Assembly (NCBI GenBank): GCA_026984795.1
Contig: JALSRK010000072.1
Coordinates: 49,396-113,395 of the forward strand
From: Solibacteraceae bacterium
GTDB taxonomy: Bacteria > Acidobacteriota > Terriglobia > Bryobacterales > Bryobacteraceae
Direction of reading: 5' to 3'
DNA length: 64,000 nt
Below, piece by piece: positions 26,019-33,409 of this stretch (the stretch's first letter is position 1; each line of letters begins with the position of its first letter). The notes under the pieces are model-generated. The model was not told the DNA's origin. It saw only the letters and a list, made by a program, of their open reading frames with translations, and made no database searches. Both the position numbers and the translations under genes were made by a program.

Positions 26019-26041
26019 TGTAGTGATGTGTAATAGTGAAC

Positions 26042-27658
26042 ATGCCGGAACCAGTCATACTCGTCGCGAACGGAGATCTCAGGCTCTCAGCCAATCAAGT
26101 TTGCTGGCCCGCCCAGAAAGCAGCCGAAGAAGCGGTCATGTCGGCCATCCGGCGGTTCGGCCGGGAAGTCAAGCGCGGCCATCCTTACGATCCCGAGAAG
26201 AAGCACGGATTCATCGACAGCCAGAAACACGGAATGCAGGTGTTCCGCGACATCCCCAAGGAGGCTCCCTTGGTGGTCGTGGAAGCCGTTTGGCAATACT
26301 CGCATCATTTGTTGCACGGTCTTTACAGCCACAAAGGGCCGATCCTGACGGTGGCCAACTGGAGCGGCCAGTGGCCCGGCCTGGTCGGGATGCTGAACCT
26401 GAACGGTTCGATGACCAAGGCGGGAATCAAGTACAACACGCTCTGGAGCGTCGATTTCACCGATGAGTTCTTCCTGAAAGGCCTGGAGCGGTGGCTGAAC
26501 GGCCAGGACGTCGAGCACGACCTGAGCCACGTGCGGCCGCTGGGACACGCGAATCTGCCCGAGAAGGCCGAGCAGGTGGCCGAAGAACTTAGTGAGCAGT
26601 TGCTCCGGGAGAAGGCCATCATGGGCATCTTCGACGAGGGGTGCATGGGCATGTACAACGCCATCATCCCCGACGAGTTGCTTCATCCGGTAGGCGTGTT
26701 CAAGGAGCGGCTGAGCCAGTCGGCCCTTTATGCCGCCATGCTTTCGGTCACCGACGCCGAAGCGCAGGAGATCCGCAACTGGCTCGACGCCAAGGGGATG
26801 AAGTTCGTCACCGGCCCGAACCCGGAGACGGACCTGACCGACGATCAGATCCTCGAGCAGTGCAAGATGTACATCGCCGCCCTGCGGATCGCCGACGAGT
26901 TCGGCTGCGACGCGATCGGGATCCAGTATCAGCAGGGCTTGAAGGATCTGACGCCGGCTTCGGACCTGGTCGAGGGCATGCTGAACAACGTGGACCGGCC
27001 GCCGGTGCGCCACGCGGTGACGGGCAAGGTGCTCTACGAAGGCAACGCCCTGCCGCACTTCAACGAAGTGGACGAGTGCGCGGGCCTGGACGCGCTGATC
27101 ACGAACCGCATCTGGCGCAAGCTCGGCTTCGATCCGGAGACGACGTTGCACGACGTCCGCTACGGCGAGCAGTTTACCGGAGACGGCATCGACGAGTACG
27201 TTTGGGTCTTCCTGATCTCCGGGGCCGCCCCGCCGCAGCACTTCATCGGCGGCTGGAAGGGCGCTTCGAGCGAGCGGCAGCCCCCGATGTACTTCCGCCT
27301 GGGCGGTGGCACGCTGAAGGGCATCAGCAAGCCCGGCGAGATCGTCTGGAGCCGCATCTATATCGAAGACGACCGCCTGAAAGCCGACATCGGCCGGGCC
27401 AAAGTCGTCGAGCTGCCGCAGGAAGAGACCGAGCGCCGCTGGAAGGCGACCACGCCGCAGTGGCCCATCATGCACGCGGTCACCTACGGCGTCTCCCGCG
27501 ACCAGCTCATGGCCAAGCACAAGGCGAACCACATCCAGGTGGCCTACGGCCCGGACGCGGAGGGCGCCAACCTCGCCCTGGCGGCGAAGGCGGCCATGTT
27601 CCGCAACCTGGGCATCGAAGTGAACGTCTGCGGCACGGACCACGGCCTCGACGTCTGA
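26042..27658 (+). CDS. L-fucose/L-arabinose isomerase family protein
   Basis: 538 residues from the ATG at 26042 (a GTG at 26036 is also in frame). The protein has the three-domain fucose isomerase-like layout: N-terminal '[28 protein letters not shown]', a central domain with '[38 protein letters not shown]' containing probable metal-binding acidic residues, and a C-terminal domain with '[30 protein letters not shown]'. It probably interconverts an aldose and ketose in the cytoplasm. Which sugar is not resolved. A palindromic operator upstream and a hairpin downstream frame it as a single regulated unit. Confidence 0.85.
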   Translation: MPEPVILVANGDLRLSANQVCWPAQKAAEEAVMSAIRRFGREVKRGHPYDPEKKHGFIDSQKHGMQVFRDIPKEAPLVVVEAVWQYSHHLLHGLYSHKGPILTVANWSGQWPGLVGMLNLNGSMTKAGIKYNTLWSVDFTDEFFLKGLERWLNGQDVEHDLSHVRPLGHANLPEKAEQVAEELSEQLLREKAIMGIFDEGCMGMYNAIIPDELLHPVGVFKERLSQSALYAAMLSVTDAEAQEIRNWLDAKGMKFVTGPNPETDLTDDQILEQCKMYIAALRIADEFGCDAIGIQYQQGLKDLTPASDLVEGMLNNVDRPPVRHAVTGKVLYEGNALPHFNEVDECAGLDALITNRIWRKLGFDPETTLHDVRYGEQFTGDGIDEYVWVFLISGAAPPQHFIGGWKGASSERQPPMYFRLGGGTLKGISKPGEIVWSRIYIEDDRLKADIGRAKVVELPQEETERRWKATTPQWPIMHAVTYGVSRDQLMAKHKANHIQVAYGPDAEGANLALAAKAAMFRNLGIEVNVCGTDHGLDV

Positions 27659-27675
27659 TCTCTTGCTCCGCAGGA

Positions 27676-27710
27676 GGGCGCGCCGCGCCTCACCAGGCAG
27701 TGGCGCGCCC
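27676..27710 (+). terminator. Hairpin after the fucose-isomerase-like gene
   Basis: GGGCGCGCC (27676-27684) pairs perfectly with GGCGCGCCC (27702-27710). The 17-nt loop contains a smaller GCCT-CACC-AGGC stem. It starts 17 nt after the stop codon; no U-tract. Confidence 0.55.
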
Positions 27711-27782
27711 CAACCGCCTCCGCTTCTTTTCCAAAGCACGATAAACTGAGACTCGAAGTCGATTCATTGCGGGAGGTGTTCA

Positions 27783-28799
27783 TTGCGAGTCGGAATCATC
27801 GGCACCGGAGCGATTTCGAACAAGCACGCCCAGGCCTACAAGAACATCGGCTACGAGATCACGGTATGCACTGATATCAATGAAGAAGCGGGCCGCAAGT
27901 TCGCCGAGCGGTGGGGCTGCGAGTTCGTCAAGACCTATCAGGAGGTGTGCCGCCACCCGGACGTCGATTTCGTCGATGTCTGCACGTTTCCCGACTTCCG
28001 GCTGCAACCGGTGGAGGAATGCGCCAGGGCCGGCAAGAGCATCCAGGTGCAGAAGCCGATGGCGGTGAACCTGGAGACGGCCCGGAAGATGATCGAGGTG
28101 GCGCGGGAGGCCGGCGTCCAACTCGGGGTGGTGAGCCAGCACCGCTTCGACGACGCGACGATCTTCATCCGGAAGGCGTTGGCCGAAGGGAAGCTCGGCA
28201 AGATCCTCGAGGCCGACGCCTACGTGAAGTGGTACCGCTCGCCCGAATACTACGGCCGCCCGATCAAGGGCACCTGGGCGGTGGAGGGCGGCGGCGCGCT
28301 GATCACACAGGCCATTCATCAGGTGGACATCCTGCTGCATCTGATCGGCCCGGTGAAGGAGCTGTTCGGCATGTGGCAGCTCGGGGCGCTGCACAAGATC
28401 GAGTCCGAGGACGTCGTGGGGGCCATCCTGCGCTACAAGAACGGGGCCCAGGGAGTGATTCAGGCATCGACGGCCTTCTGGCCGGGCTACACCGAGCGGG
28501 TGGAGATCCACGGCACGAAGGGCACGGCGGTACTGGCCGGCGACCAGCTCAAAGTGTGGGACGTTCAGGACTACGCGGGCGAGCCGCCGCCGCTGGCCGA
28601 GGACGTGCTGTCGGCCTCGGCCGATCCGATGGACATCCCGCTGACGCCGTTCGAGCGCCAGTTCACGGATTTCGGCAACGCCGTGAAGGAAGGCCGGCCG
28701 CCGTTGTGTTCCGGGGAAGAAGGCTACCGGGCGCTGGAGCTGGTGCTCTCGGTCTACGAATCGTGCCGCCGCGGCGAGAAGGTCGTCCTGAATGGGTAA
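27783..28799 (+). CDS. Gfo/Idh/MocA family oxidoreductase
   Basis: 338 residues starting at a TTG codon (27783) that has GGGAGG about 7 nt upstream and gives 'LRVGIIGTGAISNKHAQAYKNIG', the Rossmann GxGxxx start; no better start exists. The conserved lysine is in 'VQKPMAVN' (QKP in place of the usual EKP), and the substrate-binding histidine region is 'WAVEGGGALITQAIHQVDILLHLIGP'. It should oxidise or reduce a sugar, inositol or related compound with NAD(P). Downstream of the fucose-isomerase-like gene it probably belongs to the same catabolic unit. Overlaps thrB by 8 nt. Confidence 0.9.
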   Translation: MRVGIIGTGAISNKHAQAYKNIGYEITVCTDINEEAGRKFAERWGCEFVKTYQEVCRHPDVDFVDVCTFPDFRLQPVEECARAGKSIQVQKPMAVNLETARKMIEVAREAGVQLGVVSQHRFDDATIFIRKALAEGKLGKILEADAYVKWYRSPEYYGRPIKGTWAVEGGGALITQAIHQVDILLHLIGPVKELFGMWQLGALHKIESEDVVGAILRYKNGAQGVIQASTAFWPGYTERVEIHGTKGTAVLAGDQLKVWDVQDYAGEPPPLAEDVLSASADPMDIPLTPFERQFTDFGNAVKEGRPPLCSGEEGYRALELVLSVYESCRRGEKVVLNG

Positions 28800-29772
28800 T
28801 CCGCGCAAGCCGAGGGTCTGGAAGCTCCGGGTACCGGCCTCGAGCGCCAACCTGGGTCCGGGCTTCGACGCCCTGGGTCTGGCGCTGGGGCTGTATCTGG
28901 AGTGCCGCTTCCGCGCCAGCCCTAAGCTGGAAATCCACGCCTACGGCCGCGACGCCGAGCTGATTCCGCCGGGCGAGAACAACCTGATCTGGCAGACGGC
29001 GCTGAAAGTGGCCGAGGACGTGGGGGCGACGCTGCCGGCGGTGGATCTGGAGATCCGCAACGATATCCCGATCGGCAAGGGGCTGGGCTCGAGCGCGGCG
29101 GCGCTGACGGCGGGGGTGGTGATCGCCAACCAGTTGCTCGACCTGGGCTGGAAGCCGCTGCGGATTCTCGACGAGGCGGCCCAGATCGAAGGCCATCCGG
29201 ACAACGTCTCGGCCTGCGTGCTCGGCTCCATCGTGGCCAGCGCCATCGACTCCGGCGGGGTGGCGCGGGCGGTCCGCCTGGAGCTGCCGGAGCGTTACGG
29301 CATCGCCGTGGTGGTGCCGGACTACGTGCTGCCCACCCAGGAGGCGCGGGAGGCGCTCCCCGGGGCCTATTCGAAGGAAGATGCGGTCTTCAACATCCAG
29401 CGGGCGAGCCTGCTGATCGCCGCCCTGGCCACGGGGACGACCAGCGCGTTCCCCACCGCTCTCGAAGACCGGCTGCACCAGCCGTTCCGCACGGGACTGG
29501 TGCCGGGGCTCGACGAGATCCTCAAGCTGCGCGCCCCGGGGCTGCTTGGGTGTGCTTTGAGCGGGGCCGGGCCGTCGGTGCTGGTCTTCTACGAGCGTGG
29601 CTACGAGGAGGTCTGCGACCTGATCCGGCAGGTCTTCGCGCTGCACGGTCACGATTCGGAGATTCTCTGGACCGGCATCGCTCACGAAGGCTTCACCATC
29701 GTCGAAGAGTCCGCCGAAAGAGAAGCCGTGGCGGCGAAGAAGGCGGAGAGGCAGGAGCGGGCCGAGAGCTGA
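28792..29772 (+). CDS. thrB: Homoserine kinase ThrB
   Basis: 326 residues, GHMP kinase family. The ATP-binding motif is 'PIGKGLGSSAAAL' (residues 93-105), the N-terminal motif is 'VPASSANLGPGFDALGLALGLYL', and the C-terminal motif is 'GCALSGAGPSVLVF'. This pattern is specific for homoserine kinase, which phosphorylates homoserine on the way to threonine. The ATG overlaps the oxidoreductase gene by 8 nt, an unexpected partnership since no other threonine gene is nearby. The C-terminus has a charged Ala/Glu/Lys tail. Confidence 0.93.
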   Translation: MGNPRKPRVWKLRVPASSANLGPGFDALGLALGLYLECRFRASPKLEIHAYGRDAELIPPGENNLIWQTALKVAEDVGATLPAVDLEIRNDIPIGKGLGSSAAALTAGVVIANQLLDLGWKPLRILDEAAQIEGHPDNVSACVLGSIVASAIDSGGVARAVRLELPERYGIAVVVPDYVLPTQEAREALPGAYSKEDAVFNIQRASLLIAALATGTTSAFPTALEDRLHQPFRTGLVPGLDEILKLRAPGLLGCALSGAGPSVLVFYERGYEEVCDLIRQVFALHGHDSEILWTGIAHEGFTIVEESAEREAVAAKKAERQERAES

Positions 29773-29809
29773 GGCGGCGGGTCTGCCGCGGGGAGGCGGG
29801 AAGGATCCG

Positions 29810-30649
29810 ATGATGACACGGCGAACCTGGCTTTTCGCAATCCCGGTCCTGTTGAGCGTTCCTCTCACGGCCGCCGAGCTGCGGGTGATGACCTACAACA
29901 TCCGCCTGCCGTCGAAGAGCGACGGCGCCAACTACTGGGAGAACCGGAAGCAGGTGGCCGTCGAGATGCTGCGGCGCTACGATCCGGACCTCTTCGGCAC
30001 GCAGGAGCTGTTCTACGAGCAGGGCGAGTATCTGGCGGCGCAGCTTCCGGACTACCGGTGGTTCGGACGTTCCCGCCGCGGCAACCACGAGGACGAGCAC
30101 ATGGGCGTCTTCTACAAGCCGGCGAAGCTGGAGCTTCTCGAGAAGGGCGACTTCTGGCTCTCGGAGACGCCGGACGAGCCGGGCAGCATGTCCTGGAACG
30201 TCAGCCTGCCGCGGATGGTGACCTGGGGACGGTTCCGGCTGAAAGAGACGGGGACGGAGTTCTACTTCCTGAACACCCACTTCCCGCATCGCCGGCAGGA
30301 CGCCGAGGCGCGGGTGAAGTGCGCCGAGGTGATCGTGCGCTTTCTCACGAAGCTGCCTGCCGGAATACCGGTGGTGCTCACCGGGGACTTCAACGATCCG
30401 GCGGGCGGCAAGGTCTACGCGCTGCTGACCGGGAAGCTCCGCGACGCCCGGGCGGCGGCGGCGAAGAAGGCCGGGCCGGAAGGAACGTTCCACGGCTTCA
30501 CGGGCAAGCCGGGCGAAGCGCGCATCGACTGGATCCTGTTCCGGGCCCCGTGGAAGGTAATCCGGGCCGAGACGGTGACGTTCCACTCCGGCGAGCTGTA
30601 CCCTTCCGATCACTTCCCGGTGCTCGCCGTGTTCCGCCTGGCCGAGTGA
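29810..30649 (+). CDS. Exported endonuclease/exonuclease/phosphatase family hydrolase
   Basis: 279 residues. Signal peptide (residues 1-21, 'WLFAIPVLLSVPLTAAE') then the EEP fold: 'RVMTYNIRLPS', 'DPDLFGTQEL' (metal-binding Glu), 'FYFLNTHFPH', 'VVLTGDFNDPAGG' and terminal 'YPSDHFPVLAVF' (catalytic Asp-His). Such secreted enzymes cleave phosphodiesters, for example in nucleic acids, sphingomyelin or inositol phosphates; the substrate cannot be told from sequence. GGGAAGGA lies before the first of two adjacent ATG codons. It follows thrB by 37 nt. Confidence 0.88.
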   Translation: MMTRRTWLFAIPVLLSVPLTAAELRVMTYNIRLPSKSDGANYWENRKQVAVEMLRRYDPDLFGTQELFYEQGEYLAAQLPDYRWFGRSRRGNHEDEHMGVFYKPAKLELLEKGDFWLSETPDEPGSMSWNVSLPRMVTWGRFRLKETGTEFYFLNTHFPHRRQDAEARVKCAEVIVRFLTKLPAGIPVVLTGDFNDPAGGKVYALLTGKLRDARAAAAKKAGPEGTFHGFTGKPGEARIDWILFRAPWKVIRAETVTFHSGELYPSDHFPVLAVFRLAE

Positions 30650-30680
30650 GCCGGGCCGCGGCTCCCGCCCGGCGGGTCTC

Positions 30681-30689
30681 TGATAGCAT
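30681..30689 (+). promoter_or_regulatory. Extended -10 promoter of the RraA-like gene
   Basis: TGATAGCAT, an extended -10 box, with 9 nt between it and the ATG at 30699. There is no Shine-Dalgarno, consistent with a very short or absent leader. Confidence 0.45.
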
Positions 30690-30698
30690 GTGCGTGCT

Positions 30699-31538
30699 AT
30701 GAGACTCGCATGGTTGGTTTTGCTGCCGATCGGCACGCTTTTCGCCCAGGTCAACCTGAAGGAGATCAGCGACGCCGAGCTGGCCAAGGGCGTCCAGCTC
30801 ATCCGCGCCAAGGACTACAGCTCGGAAGACCCGATGGAGCTGGTGAAGAAGTACCAGGGGCTCCGGGTCACCGACGTTGTGGATGCCCTGCAGGCCATCG
30901 GTCTGCAGGACATCGGCTCGATGAACAACACCATCCGGCCGCTGTGGCGCGACCACACCGACAAGCTGGCCCACCGGATCTACGGCGTGGCGGTGACGGC
31001 GCAGTTCGTACCCACCAACAAGCCGGGCTCGCAGGTGGAGTGGAGCTACGAGAAGTTCCGGAAGTGGCACGGGCACTGGTATGGCGCCTACGCCCAGGGG
31101 GCCTTCGCGCGGCTGTTGAAACCAGGGACGATCCTGGTGATCGACGGCCACGACATCACCAACGTCGGCTATTGCGGCTCGAACAACTCGCTGGACTGGA
31201 TCAGCCGCGGGGCCGCCGGGGTGGTGACCAACGGCGGCTGCCGGGATACCGACGAGATCATCCTGGAGCGCATTCCGGTCTATGCCGCCTACACGTCGCA
31301 CGGCACGCGGCCGGGGAGGATCGAGCTGGCGTCGATCAACATCCCGGTGAGCGTCGGCGGCGTGCTGGTGCGGCCTTATGACATGGTGGTGGCCGACGGA
31401 GACGGGGTGGTAGTGGTCCCCCGGGAGGTGGCCGAGCGGGTGGCCGAGATCGCCTGGGACATCGCCAAGGGCGACAAGGAGGGCCGGCGGAAGCTCTACG
31501 AGAAGACGGGCCGGAAGCCCGACGCCACGGTGCGGTAG
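30699..31538 (+). CDS. Exported RraA/HMG-aldolase family protein
   Basis: 279 residues. A signal peptide (residues 1-17, 'AWLVLLPIGTLFAQ') precedes the RraA-like fold: 'YQGLRVTDVVDALQAIG', 'GTILVIDGHDITNVGYCGSNNSLDWISRGAAGVVTNGGCRDTDEI' and 'PVSVGGVLVRPYDMVVADGDGVVVVPRE'. The family includes 4-hydroxy-4-methyl-2-oxoglutarate aldolases and RNase E inhibitors; the usual 'V-x-D-G-x-x-R-D' site reads VTNGGCRD here, an Asp-to-Asn change. With export this makes a classic cytoplasmic aldolase role doubtful. ATG 30699 is preferred over GTG 30690 because the promoter overlaps the latter. Confidence 0.83.
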   Translation: MRLAWLVLLPIGTLFAQVNLKEISDAELAKGVQLIRAKDYSSEDPMELVKKYQGLRVTDVVDALQAIGLQDIGSMNNTIRPLWRDHTDKLAHRIYGVAVTAQFVPTNKPGSQVEWSYEKFRKWHGHWYGAYAQGAFARLLKPGTILVIDGHDITNVGYCGSNNSLDWISRGAAGVVTNGGCRDTDEIILERIPVYAAYTSHGTRPGRIELASINIPVSVGGVLVRPYDMVVADGDGVVVVPREVAERVAEIAWDIAKGDKEGRRKLYEKTGRKPDATVR

Positions 31539-31558
31539 GGCCGGCCTTCGGGCTTCGA

Positions 31559-33250
31559 TCAGGACGCCGCCGCGGGCCGCGGCCCGAGCACGCGCTGCAC
31601 GGCCAGCGCCGCGGCGATCACCACCAGGCAGCCGATCACGTTGTACCAGAGGAAGCTGACGCCGGTGAAGAACTTGGCGTAGAAGATGGCCGCCTCGCCG
31701 GCGATCACGCCGAGGAAGGCCGCCGTGCCGCCGACGCGCTTGAAGAAGAAGGCCAGTACGAAGACGCCGAGCAGGCCGCCGTAGAAGAGCGATCCGAGGA
31801 TGTTCACCGCCTCGATGAGCGCGCCCAGATTCTTGCCGTATTCGGCGGTGGCCACCGCGTAGGCCCCCCAGAAGACGGTGGCGATGCGGGAGACCTTCAG
31901 GTAGTGGCTGTCGGCGGCCTGGGGCTTGACGTGGCGGCGGTAGAGGTCGATGACGGTTACCGTCGCCAGCGAGTTGATCTCCGAGGAGATGCTCGACATG
32001 GCGGCGGCGAAGATCATGGCCATGATGAGGCCCACCACTCCCGCCGGCAGGTACCGGGTGACGAAGGTGAGGAAGATGTAGTTGGTATCGTTGACCTGCT
32101 CGCCGCTGATGCGCTCGGCCAGGGCGGCTCCGTCGGCGCGGGCGGCGTCGAGGCGCTGCTGGGCCTCGCGGTAGCGCGCGACGCTGGTCTGCAGCCTCGC
32201 TTCATCCGCCCGCTTCTTGGCGTCGATCAGCTCCCAGGCGGCGGCCTTGCGCGCTTCGAAGGCGGCCTCGTAGCGGGCGGCGACTTCGGAATACTCGGCC
32301 CGGGCGGTTTGGGCGGCGGCCAGGCGGTCCGGCTGGAACAGCAGCGGCGGCTTCTCGAAGGTGTAGAAGACGAAGACGATGGCCCCGATGAAGAGGATGA
32401 AGAACTGCATCGGGATCTTGGCCACGGCGTTGAAGAGCAGGCTCAGGCGGCTCTGGGCGATGGACTTGCCGGTCAGGTAGCGCTGCACCTGGCTCTGGTC
32501 GCAGCCGAAGTAGGCCAGGGCGAGGAACATGCCGCCGAGCAACCCGCTCCAGACGTTGTAGCGGTCGCTGGGATTGAATTCCCAGACCACCGGGTTGATC
32601 TTGCCCGCCACGCTTGCGAGGCTCACCGCGTCCCTGAGGGAGACGCCGCCGGGCAGCATCGAGACGGCGGCGATCAGGGCGGCGATCAGGCCGAGGAACA
32701 TGACGAGCATCTGGACGAACTCGGTCCAGGTGACGGCCTTGATGCCGCCCAGGGTGGTGTAGAGCACCACCAGGGAGCCCATGAGCATCGTGGTCAGGGT
32801 GTCCGGCCAGCCGAGGATGACGGTCAGCACGATGGCCGGGGCGTAGAGCGCAACGCCGATGGCCAGGCCGCGGGAGATCAGGAAGATCAGGCTGACGAGC
32901 GCGCGGGTCTTGGCGTCGAAGCGCTGCTCGAGATATTCATACGCGGTGTAGACCTTGGTGCGGTGGAAGATGGGAACGGCCGTGGCCGAAAGGATCACCA
33001 TCGCCAGGGGCAGGCCGAAGTAGAACTGCACGAACCTCATGCCGTCCACGTAGGACTGCCCCGTAGTAGAGATGAAGGTGATGGCGCTCGCCTGGGTGGC
33101 CATGATCGAGAGCGCCATGGCGTACCAGGGCATCGTCTTGCCGGCCAGCAGGTAGCTGCCGACGTTCTGTTTGCCGCGGGAGCGCCAGAGGCCGTAGAGG
33201 ACGATTCCAGCCAGCGAGCCGATCAGGACGATCCAATCCAGCGTTCTCAT
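31559..33250 (-). CDS. Sodium:solute symporter (SSS family)
   Basis: 563 residues with about 13 membrane helices of the SSS/LeuT fold; 'TTLGGIKAVTWTEFVQMLVMFLGLI' is an SSS signature and 'ISTTGQSYVDGMRFVQFYFGLPLAM' lies near the sodium site. A charged, Ala-rich helical insert at about residues 300-380 separates two membrane helices. It should take up an organic solute, probably a sugar, sialic acid-like compound or carboxylate, with Na+. Its ATG overlaps the stop of a 50-residue membrane peptide (ATGA), and PIG-L lies upstream on the same strand, so the three genes are probably one transcript. Confidence 0.9.
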   Translation of the reverse strand: MRTLDWIVLIGSLAGIVLYGLWRSRGKQNVGSYLLAGKTMPWYAMALSIMATQASAITFISTTGQSYVDGMRFVQFYFGLPLAMVILSATAVPIFHRTKVYTAYEYLEQRFDAKTRALVSLIFLISRGLAIGVALYAPAIVLTVILGWPDTLTTMLMGSLVVLYTTLGGIKAVTWTEFVQMLVMFLGLIAALIAAVSMLPGGVSLRDAVSLASVAGKINPVVWEFNPSDRYNVWSGLLGGMFLALAYFGCDQSQVQRYLTGKSIAQSRLSLLFNAVAKIPMQFFILFIGAIVFVFYTFEKPPLLFQPDRLAAAQTARAEYSEVAARYEAAFEARKAAAWELIDAKKRADEARLQTSVARYREAQQRLDAARADGAALAERISGEQVNDTNYIFLTFVTRYLPAGVVGLIMAMIFAAAMSSISSEINSLATVTVIDLYRRHVKPQAADSHYLKVSRIATVFWGAYAVATAEYGKNLGALIEAVNILGSLFYGGLLGVFVLAFFFKRVGGTAAFLGVIAGEAAIFYAKFFTGVSFLWYNVIGCLVVIAAALAVQRVLGPRPAAAS

Positions 33251-33399
33251 GGTCTGGCCAGAAGCTCGAACAGGTAAAACAGTGCGATGATCGCCGCCAG
33301 GTATACGAGCACAGAGACGTAGATCCGCCGCCAGGCGCCGAGGAACGGCGGCGGCTCGTCGGGGACTTCGCGGCGCTCGATCGGATCGTGCTCCGGCAT
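33247..33399 (-). CDS. Small single-span membrane protein next to SSS symporter
   Basis: 50 residues, starting 'MPEHDPIERREVPDEPPPFLG' (polar, proline-rich cytoplasmic-like head) followed by one membrane span 'VSVLVYLAAIIALFYLFELLA'. The stop codon overlaps the symporter ATG in an ATGA junction, and the start lies 10 nt after the PIG-L stop codon at 33410. Codon use, the clean amphipathic/hydrophobic layout and the tight coupling argue for a real gene that standard length cut-offs miss. It is probably an accessory or stabilising subunit of the symporter; I know no named family. Confidence 0.75.
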   Translation of the reverse strand: MPEHDPIERREVPDEPPPFLGAWRRIYVSVLVYLAAIIALFYLFELLARP

Positions 33400-33409
33400 C
33401 TCCGTAATC

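Noticed and set aside
30648..30676. Adjacent small stems (GAGCC/GGCTC and CCCGC/GCGGG) after the EEP hydrolase gene
   Set aside because: Five-base stems in GC-rich DNA without a U-tract; too weak to call a terminator, and they abut the next promoter.
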